A stretch of DNA of 64,000 nt from Armillaria gallica (GCA_037576215.1 JBANDB010000006.1:5332001-5396000); one strand, 5' to 3'; shown: positions 1 to 10,310, counted from the first letter of the stretch. Numbers and translations: made by a program. The notes: generated from the letters alone by a model not told the origin.

Positions 1-254
1 AGCACTCGACTGGGATTGGTTTGGTGGCAACGACGACCCCTCGACAGGCTCGAAATCGTCGTACGAAGCAACAGAAATCCCATAAACAAACAAGCAGTCG
101 AAACGTGCCCTATAACGGGGGATAGCAACGGACCCTCACTCACGAACTTTTACGACAAGGATGCATCCACACTCATGACCTTTACAAATACTAACGCGCC
201 ACCACAAGAAATCCGCTTACCGCACATATGGACCCCTTTTTGATCCCTCTCATC

Positions 255-608
255 GCTGTCATACGAAAAGTCCCCCACACCTGGAAGGCGAACAAGGCCC
301 CCAGGACAAGCTGCAGCGCGTATGACATTGCTCGTAAACCCTGGAGGTTTAACGAGACAGACGATGATGAAAATCAAAACGGAACGCCGATCCACTAGCG
401 GATGCGCATAATCAGGCCTGCTCAACGAGGCATACGGGTCTAGTTTACCACTCGCGTCACCATCATATGGAAAATCCCCTCCTCCTCTGGGCGAACAAGG
501 CCTTTGGAGCAAGCTGCAGCCCATATGACATTTCTTCGAAAACTCTGCTCAAGGGCATGAGATCTCTAGGGACGGCATGACGATGACGTAGACGGAACGC
601 CGATGTAC
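255..608 (+). repeat. Diverged direct repeat of two units
   Basis: Two units, about 255-400 and 461-608, align with each other over most of their length. Both contain GCGAACAAGGC, then CAAGCTGCAGC, then ATGACATT, and both end near CGGAACGCCGAT. The offset is about 206 bp. The repeat lies in the terminal internal part of the LTR element. Confidence 0.6.
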
Positions 609-630
609 TGGCAGTTGGGACACCTGCCCT

Positions 631-643
631 AAGGGGGGGGTAA
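631..643 (+). other. Polypurine tract of the left LTR element
   Basis: AAGGGGGGGGTAA lies immediately before the TGTTA start of the LTR. This is where the plus-strand primer of an LTR retroelement is expected, and it sets the element's orientation as plus. Confidence 0.6.
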
Positions 644-670
644 TGTTACGATTTATTCATTTTTTCCTAC

Positions 671-703
671 ATCTTATCTTATCTCAGGGAGATAAGATAA
701 GAT
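671..703. repeat. 15-bp perfect hairpin in LTR1
   Basis: ATCTTATCTTATCTC at 671-685 is the exact reverse complement of 689-703, with a 3-nt AGG loop. It lies about 27 bp inside the LTR. The solo LTR keeps only an imperfect left arm at the matching place. Confidence 0.85.
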
Positions 704-1052
704 GACTCACCACTTGCCTTAGATCCGCGACTCCCGGGGAGTCTTCATAAATCTTCACATCGCTAACACGTCACACTCGGTCGACGTGTACGCGACACGT
801 ACTCAATACGACTTAACACGTCTTGAGCACGTCTTATTCTCGGCTACCGTGTATTTGGCTTATTCACTTTCTAACACGGTAGCCTCATCTTAGTACCTTT
901 TACGAACCTTGACTTTAGTATATAAGTAGCTTACTCAAAGCCTGTATTTCCCTAGCTTTGAGCTAAAGTTTATTCATACCGAATACTCTCCACTTCCCCA
1001 CTACGCGGCGAGCTCCTAAAGTAAGTCTTGAGCACCAATCATCCACAAGGGC

Positions 1053-1089
1053 TAGACGGTGACTGTACGAACGCGATACAGCCGATCTA
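1053..1089 (+). repeat. Conserved-core hairpin in LTR1
   Basis: Outer arms TAGACGG (1053-1059) and CCG-A-TCTA (1082-1089) pair with one bulged A. They enclose a 22-nt core, TGACTGTACG followed by AACGCGATACAG. The same core with unrelated but self-complementary arms occurs at 1724-1761. The hairpin lies about 130 bp downstream of the TATA box, in the probable R/U5 region. Confidence 0.65.
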
Positions 1090-1438
1090 TTCACCTTTTG
1101 GTTGGGGTTCGGGTCTAACACTCAAGATTATCAGGGTGCACTTGGCAAGATTTTGTTTACGTGTGATCTATGGACAAATTCAAATCTTGTCCCATTCATG
1201 GCTGTTATAGCACACTGGATCGAGATGAAGAAGATACCTGTTCTGGGAACAGGCGAGATGAAGTATTCTCTTTCCCTTCGAGCTGATTTAATTGGATTTC
1301 ACTGTGTCCCTGGCCATCATAATGGTGAACATCTTGCACATGCATTTCTTCTTATTTTGGATCAGTTACAGTGATGAACCTAAAGACTCCTGCGAGCAGA
1401 AAACACAAGATCTGTAATGGCAAGTGTAGTCCAACACA

Positions 1439-1802
1439 GAATCTGTTACAACCTTTTCACTTTTTTATCTTATTTTATCCGGCACCTCGGCCCCGTACAG
1501 CACCTCGGCTTATCGGCGTTCAGCTTGCAAACCCCAACGATCAACCCCAAGACTTCTGACGAAGCCGCAGACGATGATATTATTAGATTCCGTATATCGT
1601 ATATAAGTAGCACAGCTCAGCCATATACCCTAGCTTCGAGCTAAGTTTATACACCCCGGACTTTTCTCTCATCGCTTGCCGAGAGTCTAACGTTAGCCAC
1701 GCTCCATTGTGACAATCAACGGTATCGTAGGTGACTGCCCGAACGCGAGACAGCCTACGATTGCCTTGTATTGTTATTCCTGAGCCCGGACATAACAGAA
1801 TC
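1439..1802 (+). mobile_element. Solo LTR with 5-bp target site duplication
   Basis: The LTR runs 1444-1797 (354 bp), from TGTTACAACC to GGACATAACA. It is flanked on both sides by the identical pentamer GAATC (1439-1443 and 1798-1802), which marks the original insertion. It shares its start, TATA box (about 1600-1606) and 3' hairpin layout with LTR1 at 644-1120, so the two belong to one family. No internal sequence remains, so the element was lost by LTR-LTR recombination. It lies inside the hAT relic. Confidence 0.9.
1724..1761 (+). repeat. Conserved-core hairpin in the solo LTR
   Basis: ATCGTAGG (1724-1731) pairs perfectly with CCTACGAT (1754-1761) around a 22-nt core that differs from the LTR1 core at only three positions. 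The stem sequence is unrelated to the LTR1 stem, although both are self-complementary. Confidence 0.75.
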
Positions 1803-3119
1803 TGAAGGCAGGTTCTAGCAAGTCTAGTCTTGCACCTCTGTGTGATGACTGTAGCTTCTGGTGATGTAGCGAAGTATTACTACGCTTTGTTATGATTCTC
1901 TGAAGGCTGTTCAGAGGCTCAAAGTATGTACACAAACTTTCCTGGAAGGGAAAAGATGTGTAAACATGGATGTATGCTGAGCGGGGCGACCTAGATGCAG
2001 CACAAACTATGCGGTGTCGGAATCCTAGCTACGGTTCCGGTAGAATCTATTGTCCTATGCTCGTGTGCTTTCTTTAGAGAAATGCAGAGATGGAACAAGC
2101 TTATCTAGAGAAACTTGAATTAGTATCATTCCTAACTTATAGGAACAGTATGCTGTTGGTGTTAGAGACTAAAAGTTTGGAATCCTAGCTATAGATTACT
2201 CTTTGAAGTCTTCAGGTATGCGAATTTATGAGATGAGAATGACAAACAAGGTGGTCTTTTTAAGATATCCTTATTTGTGTTTTAGACAAGAGGTCGTGAA
2301 TCAAGTTATTTTAACACTTGGTAGCTAGTGAGTTTTGAGAAACTTCGCAAAGTGTTATATCTCTTAAGAACATAGAGATATTAACTTTAATTCACGTGTA
2401 TTGGGTGGTATGTGTGGTGTATGTATCCTCTATAGAGAATTGTTTTTTCTCTATCTACAGTCCCTCGGTTTTTATACTACAGATTTGTACTTGCTAAGTA
2501 AGCAAACTTTTACCTTGGCTTGATAACCACAGTACATGATTTGTGAGTGTAGCAAACTATTTGTAACCGTAGTTCACTATACTGTGTGCTACTCTACTGT
2601 GCATACTTATTAAAAGTTTATGTAGCCTAATAAAGCTATGAAAGGTTTACTAATTTACTTACTACTTACTCAGCTGCAGTTAATGGCTCACTAATCTCTA
2701 CTATATTTCTAAGCTGTAAAGGCATATCCATATGACCTCTTGAGAATCCGTAGCTAGGCATAGCCTATGCGTAGTTAAACCGCATGACCATATGGCTCTG
2801 TCCATGTGCAAAGACCTAGAATGATGATGTGTGTCTAATTTACTGCAGAAGGATTGGCAGACAATGTGCCTGGAGGCACAATGACTCATGGATATTGAAG
2901 TGAAAGTTCATGTGGAGTGGGAGATTTAAGATGATTTGACCTGTGCCAGACTTGCAACGTTTGGTTTACTGAAAGTCCGTGTGAGAGAGATAGGCGATAA
3001 ATTGTAAGTGGTGTCTGCGATTTCAGAGTGCACAGAGCCTAGAGGCTCATCAACAGATCGCAATCAAGGTGCCCTATGCACTGTTTAAATGTTGACAATC
3101 TACTAAATTGACATTGTTT
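1803..3119. other. Unassigned insertion inside the hAT relic
   Basis: About 1.3 kb separates two adjoining hAT coding blocks and is not the solo LTR. It is AT-rich, has no long reading frame and matches nothing I recognise. It may be a large intron or the remnant of another inserted element. Confidence 0.4.
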
Positions 3120-5017
3120 TTTAAATTGGCTGGATCAGCCTTGACAATGCTTCAAATAATGACACATTTATGTGTTTTCTTGAGTTAGTGCTGAGGTGCT
3201 GAGGCATTCCATTTGATGCCATCAAGCGACATATCTGGTATGTTCAGATGATTAAAATCTCACTATATAATCCTATGATGATTCCTATAGGTGCTTTGCA
3301 CATATCATAAATTTAGCATGCAAAGCTGTTCTTGGTGCTATCACCAATCTTGAATTTGTGGTGTTAGATGCTGTGGATTTTGAGCCTACATCGGAGGAAG
3401 CAAAGACATTTGAAGCTGCACTTCAACGTGATCCAATCACCTTGGTGAGAACCCTTGTCTGAGTTGTATGTCTCAAATCAATCAGTCAGTAGATTATCTT
3501 CTGATCTGGCTACCCTCTTAGATTCATGCTTCATCACTTCAGCACCAGTTCTTTTCTGAAGTAGTTGCTGCTCTCAAGCTAAATAACTTACAGCTACTCC
3601 ATGATGTGATCACTCACTGGTCATTGACTCTTTTGATGATTGATCGTGCACTCTATCTACAACCAGTTAGTTCCTGTTGTTCACTATGGGATTTATGTCT
3701 GACTTGCTTAGGCTGTTGATAAATTCCTGAGTGCAAGAGAGTTTCCTGAACTGTGAAAATACAAGCTCAGTGACACAGAATGGAATGTCTTGGCTGACTT
3801 CAAGGAAATCCTCTCTGTGTGTTTGATCCTTCTCTTCTATTTAGCTGACATTGATGCCTGTATATTTAGGTCCCATATTCCTTTCAACAATTTCTATCTA
3901 CAGAGAAGACACCATGTATCTGTAATACAATTCCTGTGTTTGAAGCCATGAAGACCATGTGGGAGAATAAGCAGCTCAAATTTCCACATCTTGCTGACAT
4001 TATAACAGCCAGCCTTGATAAACTTGATGACTATTGTGAGCGAGCTGATGATGTCCTGGTGTACTTCTTTGCTATCTGTAAGTGCCATTCTTTGAAGAAT
4101 ATTTCTATTCTGATGCCTAACAGTAATCAATCCTATGCACAAACTCATGTGGTTTCATCGGCATATACCAGAGAAGGTTCAAGATATACAGGTGATGTTT
4201 ATTGAAACAGTGAGTCCACTATCTACTGTCAGATAATCTATGCATCCTTATGTTTCATTATTAGCTTCGGTCATATTACCGAATGGCAGATGTCAAGCAC
4301 CAGACACCCGCATGCCCAGCTGCAACAGCCCTTGCATGTGTGGCTGCTATTCTTGACATGGATACGATCAATGAGACAGATAGTTCACACTGTCAAAGTC
4401 TGGAGACCAAGGTGAATGCTTATCTGTCAGAGCCATGAAGTAGCATCCCTGTTCTCAAGTACTGGGAGGTAAAAGCAATTATGTGTCCATTATACCAATG
4501 TCTTAGTATCTTATTTTCAGAATAATCAACATTGCTATCCAACATTGTTTGCATTTGCTCTTGATATCCTGCCAACTCAAAGCACATCAGTGCCTTCAGA
4601 GTGAGTTTTTTCTAGCACAAAAGAGGCAGATGCATTACGACAAAACCAACTAAGTCCAGAAGCAATGGAAGCACTTCAGATGTTGAAGTTTTCCATTCAG
4701 AATGGGCAGAGACTCAGTTTTACACATGGCATGGATGAGGAAGTGCAGCTACAGGAACTGGAAGACTTTATTGGTCATCAGACATCTGTTCCGGAGGATA
4801 TGCATGCATCTATCAAGTCACTAGCAGGTGAACTCAAATAATGTAGTTTTTTTGTAATCAATTTCCTTTTTTGATGACGTGCCATGGCCTGCACCTTTAG
4901 CTGACTGAGCTGAGCCTTAGCCACATCCAAATTTATGGCTAGTCTTGGCTCAGCTAATAAAATTTCCAAAGCTGTCATTGGCTGAGCCACACTGGGTTTT
5001 GCCATGCCACAGCAACA

Positions 5018-5735
5018 CTATTCCCACATGCTTCTCAACTTAGTTGAAAATTCAACCACTTGAAATTTTATTCTGGAAAATTGTGTGCATTTTTTGAACT
5101 GAAAATGATATATAAGATACTTACCATTTTCATAATTTCCAAAGCACAAGTATACACCTCTAGAGAAGGTGATTGAGCAAAATGCCCCTGTCAATTTCCT
5201 TTTATAGTCACCTTTCACACTGATGAGCTGTAAGGTGACTCTGGGGTGTATGTAGTCATGGGTTTAATATTTCTTTCATATAAGTAAGTAGGTTTTTCAA
5301 GCTATACATTTTACAATCTTTTCTGCCTATGTAGCCAGTCCCAATAGCAACTTGGCAACATCTCAAGTTAATATCCAGCAGTAATAGAAGGTTTATTGGT
5401 CCCCCAGTGAAATTTGGGGCTAAGAAATGCACTTACATGAGTCCATAACAATCACCTAGTATATTCTTGTCGCTTTGTCGCACTCAGGAAGGACCAGGAA
5501 AGAGAAAAATGTTCTGGAGATGAGAGTGGCCACAAGCAACTATAAAAGGAAACTGACAGGGGCTCGAAGAGTAACTTGCTTTTTCAACAGTGTGTACATC
5601 ACTTATAAAAAATTTGGAAAATGGTAATCATCTTATTTTTAAGATTTTATCAATTCTGCCAGTTCAAATCTTCAGAATAGTTTTCAAAGTGGTGATTTTT
5701 TTTTTCCAAAGTCCAGAAGTGCGTGGGAAAATCTT
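5018..5735. repeat. Diverged inverted repeat with ~200-bp arms
   Basis: The reverse complement of about 5020-5225 aligns with about 5530-5735. Both arms contain ACTATAAAAGGAAA then TTGACAGGGGC (or CTGACAGGGGC), and both continue through GGAAAATGGTAA-like and CAAGTGGT-like blocks. The spacer is about 300 bp with no gene. This looks like the subterminal inverted repeat of a non-autonomous DNA element, possibly tied to the neighbouring hAT relic. Confidence 0.6.
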
Positions 5736-5762
5736 TGACTCAATTAGGAAGCCGGATTATGT

Positions 5763-5818
5763 ACCAGTCCCTTTGGTTAGACTTCGATCGACTATCATCG
5801 AGTTACAAAGGGACTGGT
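5763..5818. repeat. 13-bp perfect hairpin arms
   Basis: ACCAGTCCCTTTG (5763-5775) is the exact reverse complement of CAAAGGGACTGGT (5806-5818), with a 30-nt loop that itself contains TCGATCGA. It lies just downstream of the inverted repeat at 5.0-5.7 kb. No gene is recognised between 4842 and 6420. Confidence 0.8.
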
Positions 5819-5982
5819 TCAAGTCTAGAGGATTTAGAGAAACTCGGAAAACGGCCTTGGAGTTACGCGTTACGGTTGCTTAATTAAGTAACAGGAGGGT
5901 GGTATTTTTTCCGATATTTCCATTTTTCAGGAGAGTAATGAAAATTTTTGGAAACAGGTAGGCCGTTATGCGTCACGGTTTC

Positions 5983-6004
5983 TACTGTACACTCATGTAC
6001 AGTA
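5983..6004. repeat. Short perfect palindrome
   Basis: TACTGTACA (5983-5991) and TGTACAGTA (5996-6004) pair perfectly around CTCA. It may mark the other edge of the hairpin-rich element at 5.0-6.0 kb. Confidence 0.7.
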
Positions 6005-6420
6005 TTGCAGAAGACTGCCTGCGCGAAGAGGTGGCGGGAAAGGATGGCAGTTGGTGTCGGAGTCTAAAATATAACTTCAACACCGACGCCATGGCTCTAC
6101 TAGACGCTCGTTTTTCTTTCTTCTCGGCCTCAAAGTAATGACAAACATCGAATCGGAAGAACTCATCAAGCATGCAAACGCCCAGCTGGACCGTAGGATA
6201 GTGGATGGCGCGTCTATCATCTCACCGTTTTCCGACGCGGGTCGATTCAGATTGTGTCAATGTTCGAATGCAAATCATCCTGCTTCTTGGTTTATTCTCA
6301 CTGGCGAAGAGACATTGCATCTTCAGCAAAGTCAGACCCCGTCGGGATCGGGAGGTCTCGTCCAAGTGCTACTTGCTCGTTTACATAAACGACAACATTT
6401 TAATGCCAACAAAACGAGCT

Positions 6421-6533
6421 CCTGTTAGCGTACTGGTGACGCGTGGCATTTGCTTCATAGACTGGGTTCGAGTCCCAGCAACAGGCATCGCAGTGCGCGC
6501 CCTCACGGAGGGCGGGTGTTGCGCTTTGTTTTT
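6421..6533 (+). ncRNA. tRNA-like RNA polymerase III unit (SINE head or tRNA relic)
   Basis: TAGCGTACTGGT at 6426-6437 fits an A box, and GGTTCGAGTCC at 6465-6475 matches the B-box consensus exactly. A D-like arm GCGT/ACGC (6428-6431 with 6439-6442) and a T arm CTGGG-TTCGAGT-CCCAG (6462-6478) form. CCTGTT (6421-6426) pairs with AACAGG (6480-6485) as an acceptor-like stem. The anticodon arm does not form, so this is not a working tRNA. A CGCCCTC/GAGGGCG hairpin (6498-6514) follows, and then a TTTTT terminator at 6529-6533. It abuts the truncated start of an SDR relic. The best reading is a tRNA-derived SINE head or a pol III ncRNA; transcription is inferred. Confidence 0.5.
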
Positions 6534-6547
6534 GTCCTCGGCTGTGG

Positions 6548-7100
6548 AGGTGTCCCAGGATCCGTCGTCCCGTAAGCAGCAGTTCTTTCGCAACGGCGTT
6601 TGCTCCTGATGTGCCTACAGGATCCAGATGGACGTTACAGATGAAGAAAGCGTCAAGGCCGGGGCCAAGCACATTGAAGGAATCGATAGCAAGTTCGATA
6701 TCCTTGTCAACAAGTTCGACCATGGTTCTCTCCCAAATGTACGCTACTGACTTCGTCGTAGTGCTGGAATTACCAGTCCCCTTCGTGACCCAGAATTCGG
6801 AGAGAAGAAGCCCACAGCAACAGATCCTTTCGAACCCGAGAGTATGCGGACCTGGACGGACATCTTTGCGCTCAACATCATCGCGCCATTCTTCGTCGTG
6901 TCCAATCTCGTCTCGTCAAAGGAGCGCTGTCCCGCCATGATGGCACAGCAAGTGTCATCAACGTCAGTAGCGTGGGGACACAGATGAACACACTCGCCCC
7001 CTTGTCTTCTGCATATGCCATTCCATCCTTTTTAGTTCGTTCAGGCTGACCTAATGTAGGTTGCATACAACGTGACGAAAGCGACTTTGGACAACCTTGA
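6548..7100 (+). pseudogene. SDR pseudogene 1, truncated at both ends
   Basis: The segment aligns with the intact SDR genes of this window from the end of exon 2, through the exon-3 block MDVTDEESVKAGAKHIEGI and the exon-4 block WTDIFALN, to the start of the exon with the catalytic tyrosine (VAYNVTK). The homologous intron positions are kept. The N-terminal cofactor-binding exon is absent, its place being taken by the pol III unit. The last ~100 residues are also missing. An internal deletion breaks the frame after APFFVV. It is non-functional. Confidence 0.8.
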
Positions 7101-9050
7101 AGTTGGAGAGAACACAGCCCGGCGCGTGGTACAGTTTATGTGTCACTTTAGAATTCTGATGAGCTTCTAGGTTCACCGTCCTCTGAATCTGACCCGGACG
7201 ATTACCAGCATGCTGAACAGACGACGCTTCCCGCCTAGGATACATGTAGAGTCGCCGCCCATTGCTCGCGTATGTCCGGCCCATCCATCAGCCCTGTTTC
7301 TGGTCTCACTCTCTTTACCAGATTCATCGACTTACAAGATTGATCTATCTTTTGCTCGCCCCGAATATGACGTGCATGGATCGAGGGAATAAACATTCCT
7401 CCCGTCCCGCTTGCCCGTCCGCAGACCGTCCGTTCGCTTCCACCTACCCACACTACTCTCGTATATAGCCTACATAGTGGAACTGCCTTATAAAGTCGAT
7501 CTATAGCTCGGGAAATGAAATACTTGAATGCCTTCTTTCTTTTTGTGATACACAGATCCGAGTGATTTTCTGCGGCGTGCGCCCTACCTCCTTGCTTTTG
7601 ACATCCTATCCGTACTACCATCCTTAGTTCATTATTATTCTTCGTGACCTTCCTCGAGACTGTATAGTTCATTTCAGAAGTAAACATCCCATCCACAATT
7701 TAGTCCAGCGACACGAGTCCGAGTCAGTGCACACGTTCGATTCGTGTGGTGGACTTATCATGAGAAGTATGCTCCCCTTTTCTAACCTGTACGCTTGATT
7801 TGAGACCTTTTCTTTCACGAGTTGGTATCTATCACATGTACCAGCGAAGCGATATATATGTTTGTAAGAGTATTCTTTTGTGCGTATGGTTCACCCAGTG
7901 GCTGTGCTAGATATCCTCTTCCTCCCGTACACCATCATCAAGGAAATCGTTTAGCTATCCTTCCTCTCTAAGCTACGAGGAAATATAGCAAGGAGCGCTT
8001 TTATTTGGTCTGAAGTGTAGGGGCTCGACTGACAGGCGTGCAGCATGGAATTGGCGCAGAGGGAGCACGGTGCCGCAATGGAATCTTGGTACGACTGTCA
8101 CTTTGGAACTCTGATAAGCATCTAGGCTGAAATCTGGACGGCTACCGGCACACTGAACAAATGAGTCTTCCTTTACACACGTCTGTGTGAGGTCCCCCGA
8201 TGGGCAGAACCCCACCTCACCCAACATCCTGCGACACTCGGCGAGAAGCCTCACGCAGAAGTCATGTTTTGCGGCGACTTCGAGATCGGGACCCCGTCCT
8301 TTTTTGACGCTGTGGAATGTGCTGACGACAGCAAAGTCGAGTTTCGAGTGTCGACTTACCTTGGCGGCGCACTGGCGGTGTATTTCGGGAAACAGTGGGG
8401 AGGTGAGTCGGTTAACGATGATGACCACTTTGAGAGAGGGCGCGTGAAGAAGGCATGGTCTTGCATATTGGGCATCTCCGCGGATGGACTATCGTGTTCC
8501 CTCAAAGGTGTCGAGTAGATCGGAGGGAAGAGTGTGGATTGCGGTCGGGTATATAGGTCAGGGAATGGATGAGCAAGCCTCTTCCCCGCGGTGGGAGTTC
8601 ACCATCGATTCACCACATCTGCTGGACCCCCGACGTCTCCCCGTTTACACCTCTGATCCAGCTCGTTCCACGACACTGTGTCCAAGAACACGTTGGCACC
8701 GCTGTCATGGCTATACAGAATCCTCCCCGTTTTCTCTCTTCCCAGTGCCCGGACCTACCGCCGTCTTACCTTAAATTAACAGTTCCGATACTGGCGTTAC
8801 CGTTATCAAACTCCACCACCTGCGCGCTTCTCTTCATGTTCATCTCCAACTCCTCTGTTCAACTCGGGAGGTGTTGTGCCGGCGTTTCCAGAAGGAATTC
8901 AAATTTCCGACAGTGGTATTGATGTGAAGGGGGGGAGGGGGAGTACAAAAACGGACAGCACACACCTTTTTTTCCCGATAATTCCATACTGTGACTTCCC
9001 GTCTACGGTCCGTTACAGTCACCTCCATTGCCATCGGAAAGAACATGAAG
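7101..9050. repeat. Gene-poor repeat remnants; partly duplicated at 12.6-13.4 kb
   Basis: I recognise no intact gene here. The part at about 8200-8560 aligns with about 13030-13350: both contain a CCATCCTT- or CCGTCCTT-like block, GTGCTGACGACAG, TATTTCGGGAAA and CACTTTGA. Sequence near 8040-8160 also resembles 7110-7230 and 18790-18930. On the minus strand short conserved peptides are seen, but with frame breaks, so this is probably a decayed duplicated gene that I cannot name. Confidence 0.5.
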
Positions 9051-9074
9051 GAAACACGCTCTTGCCCTCTTCAC

Positions 9075-9511
9075 CTGATGACCCCCGGCTTTCCCCAGCA
9101 CGCGTCGACCTCCGAGTCCACGATGGTCGACACCCATACGCAGCTTCGCTCAAAGTACCCTGCCAAAGGGGGGTATGAGACGGCTTTTGACTTTGTCAAA
9201 GGGCGTCTATGCGGGCGAGGAAGTAGTGGTGCGAGCCGGAAGTGTTCATGCGAGGAACATAGAAGGAGCTGGCGGATGGGAGATGGGAGGGTATCGATTT
9301 GTTATTGGTACGTTCTCCTTTTTGCGTCGATTTTCTTACTAACTCAACGGCAGGCGTTCACCAGTGCGTTCGTGTCTCGATAGTTTCCTTCCAGACGCGA
9401 AGCAAAAATCATGTACCCGTGCTGTCGAATCTGGGGTTCTCACTGCGCTGTCGCATCCATCTTGTGTCGGACTTAGTGAGATCGGCTTGCATTACCACTG
9501 TGCAACAATAG
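9075..9511 (+). pseudogene. TatD-family hydrolase relic
   Basis: Translated pieces resemble fungal TatD-like metal-dependent hydrolases. VDTHTQLRSKYPA starts near 9125, followed by GYETAFDFVKG, and the VDTHT motif stands where the family has its metal-binding VDxHxH. A WEMGGYRFVIG-GVH block crosses a putative intron at about 9306-9354. SCVGLSEIGLHYH near 9460 corresponds to the family's conserved GEIGLDYH region. The reading frame changes between pieces and nothing recognisable follows 9511, so it is a truncated pseudogene. TatD proteins are usually cytosolic nucleases; no activity is expected here. Confidence 0.5.
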
Positions 9512-9799
9512 GTATTAGCCGTGGATCGTGATATCCAAACAATGGGTGACCTTGCGCTCGGACGATCGTCTACGCTTCAATGACTGATGCCCACTGTAAT
9601 CTGTGGACTCTTTCCGAGAACTTCGACAATCCTGTCCTTGAAAGAAGAGCAGCACACCGACGCTCACCTCCAGCGTTCAAGGGTCACAACGTGGAATAGG
9701 GCCCGCTGTACCGTACCACATGTGAAGGAGTCAAGGAAAGGCTGGGGTGCCAGTTAGTTGGAGCTGCCAAGTGAGAAGGGCAGCTGGGGTACGACGGAG

Positions 9800-10310
9800 G
9801 GGGTGCACCTTGCGGACGGGGTGTGCGGAGTCATCTCGACGAGGGGCGGCACGATGGATCCATATTGGCTCAAGGGCTCCTCAAGGCGTACTCTTTGTTC
9901 CGGCTACTCCCTGTCTTTCAAAATAACATCGTCCGTACTCCCCGCGGCCACATCCGCGCTAAACACGTTGTCCATACTACCAATGGATGAACGTCGTACC
10001 TTCTTGTGCCAATGCGGGAAAATATCATCACGCGGCACTGATTCGATGGTTTTCCCCCTCTCATGTGTACTCATTTCCGGGGAACAGCTTGGACTCCAGT
10101 ACTCCTCGAGGTCCTTTGCAGTCAAACAATGTTCCTCACAAACGCGTGTACGAAAGTTTCTGCTCGTTTTTCCATATTCAATGCTCGAACCGATTTTGTG
10201 ATTTTTCCTGAAGATTGACCGAACACCAGCAAGAGCGTCCAGAGAAGGGTGGAAACGCGGATGGAATGTATACTCCTTTCTGGCAGTCGTCATGAAGTTT
10301 CCGATGATCA
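9800..10310 (-). repeat. Duplicated minus-strand remnant (partner at 12.65-12.97 kb)
   Basis: A minus-strand reading frame contains an IFPHWHKK..IGSMDNVFSADVAA block. The partner near 12.75-12.90 kb reads LFPHQRKE..IGSVDDMFGANVAA in the same frame. A short block near 9817-9865 (GGGGTGTGCGG then ATCTCGACGA) recurs near 12650-12695 and 18727-18777. The family is unknown. It lies upstream of each F-box copy and belongs to the same duplication history. Confidence 0.45.

Larger units (their letters stand above)
1..643 (+). mobile_element. 3' internal end of an LTR retroelement (no recognisable domain)
   Basis: This stretch lies directly upstream of a purine tract and an LTR, so it should be the last internal part of an LTR retroelement whose body lies outside the window. 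I recognise no protein domain and no long reading frame in it. It carries a diverged direct repeat, listed separately. The assignment rests on the adjoining purine tract and LTR, not on coding similarity. Confidence 0.5.
644..1120 (+). repeat. 3' LTR of the left retroelement (LTR1)
   Basis: The 477-bp segment begins TGTTACGATT and ends GGGTCTAACA, so its termini are the inverted pair TGTTA/TAACA. A purine tract precedes it. A TATATAAG box lies at 919-926, and the final third shares its layout and sequence blocks with the solo LTR at 1444-1797. Sequence just after it (from about 1122) is hAT transposase coding sequence, so the element inserted into an older hAT gene. The other LTR and the left copy of the target duplication are outside the window. 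Confidence 0.75.
1121..4841 (+). pseudogene. Decayed hAT-family transposase
   Basis: Fragments in order resemble a hAT transposase. Residues FTCDLWTNSN with a following PGHHNGEHLAHAF block lie at about 1122-1374. LDNASNNDTF lies near 3130 and AHIINLACKAVLG near 3300. A block from LDKLDDY to a PEKVQDIQ segment spans 3936-4200. A C-terminal dimerisation-like block with FAFALDILPTQSTSVPSE and then VFSST lies at 4540-4640. The frame is broken by stops, for example TGA at the SE/VFSS position near 4601 and TGA after REFPEL near 3752. Putative introns separate some blocks. A solo LTR and a further ~1.3 kb interrupt it between 1375 and 3120. The N-terminal part is missing because the left LTR element abuts it. 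In life it would have cut and pasted its own element; it is now inactive. Confidence 0.8.

Noticed and set aside
6421..6486. A functional tRNA gene
   Set aside because: A and B boxes and three stems fit, but no anticodon stem forms and the A-to-B distance is about five bases short. It is listed as tRNA-like.
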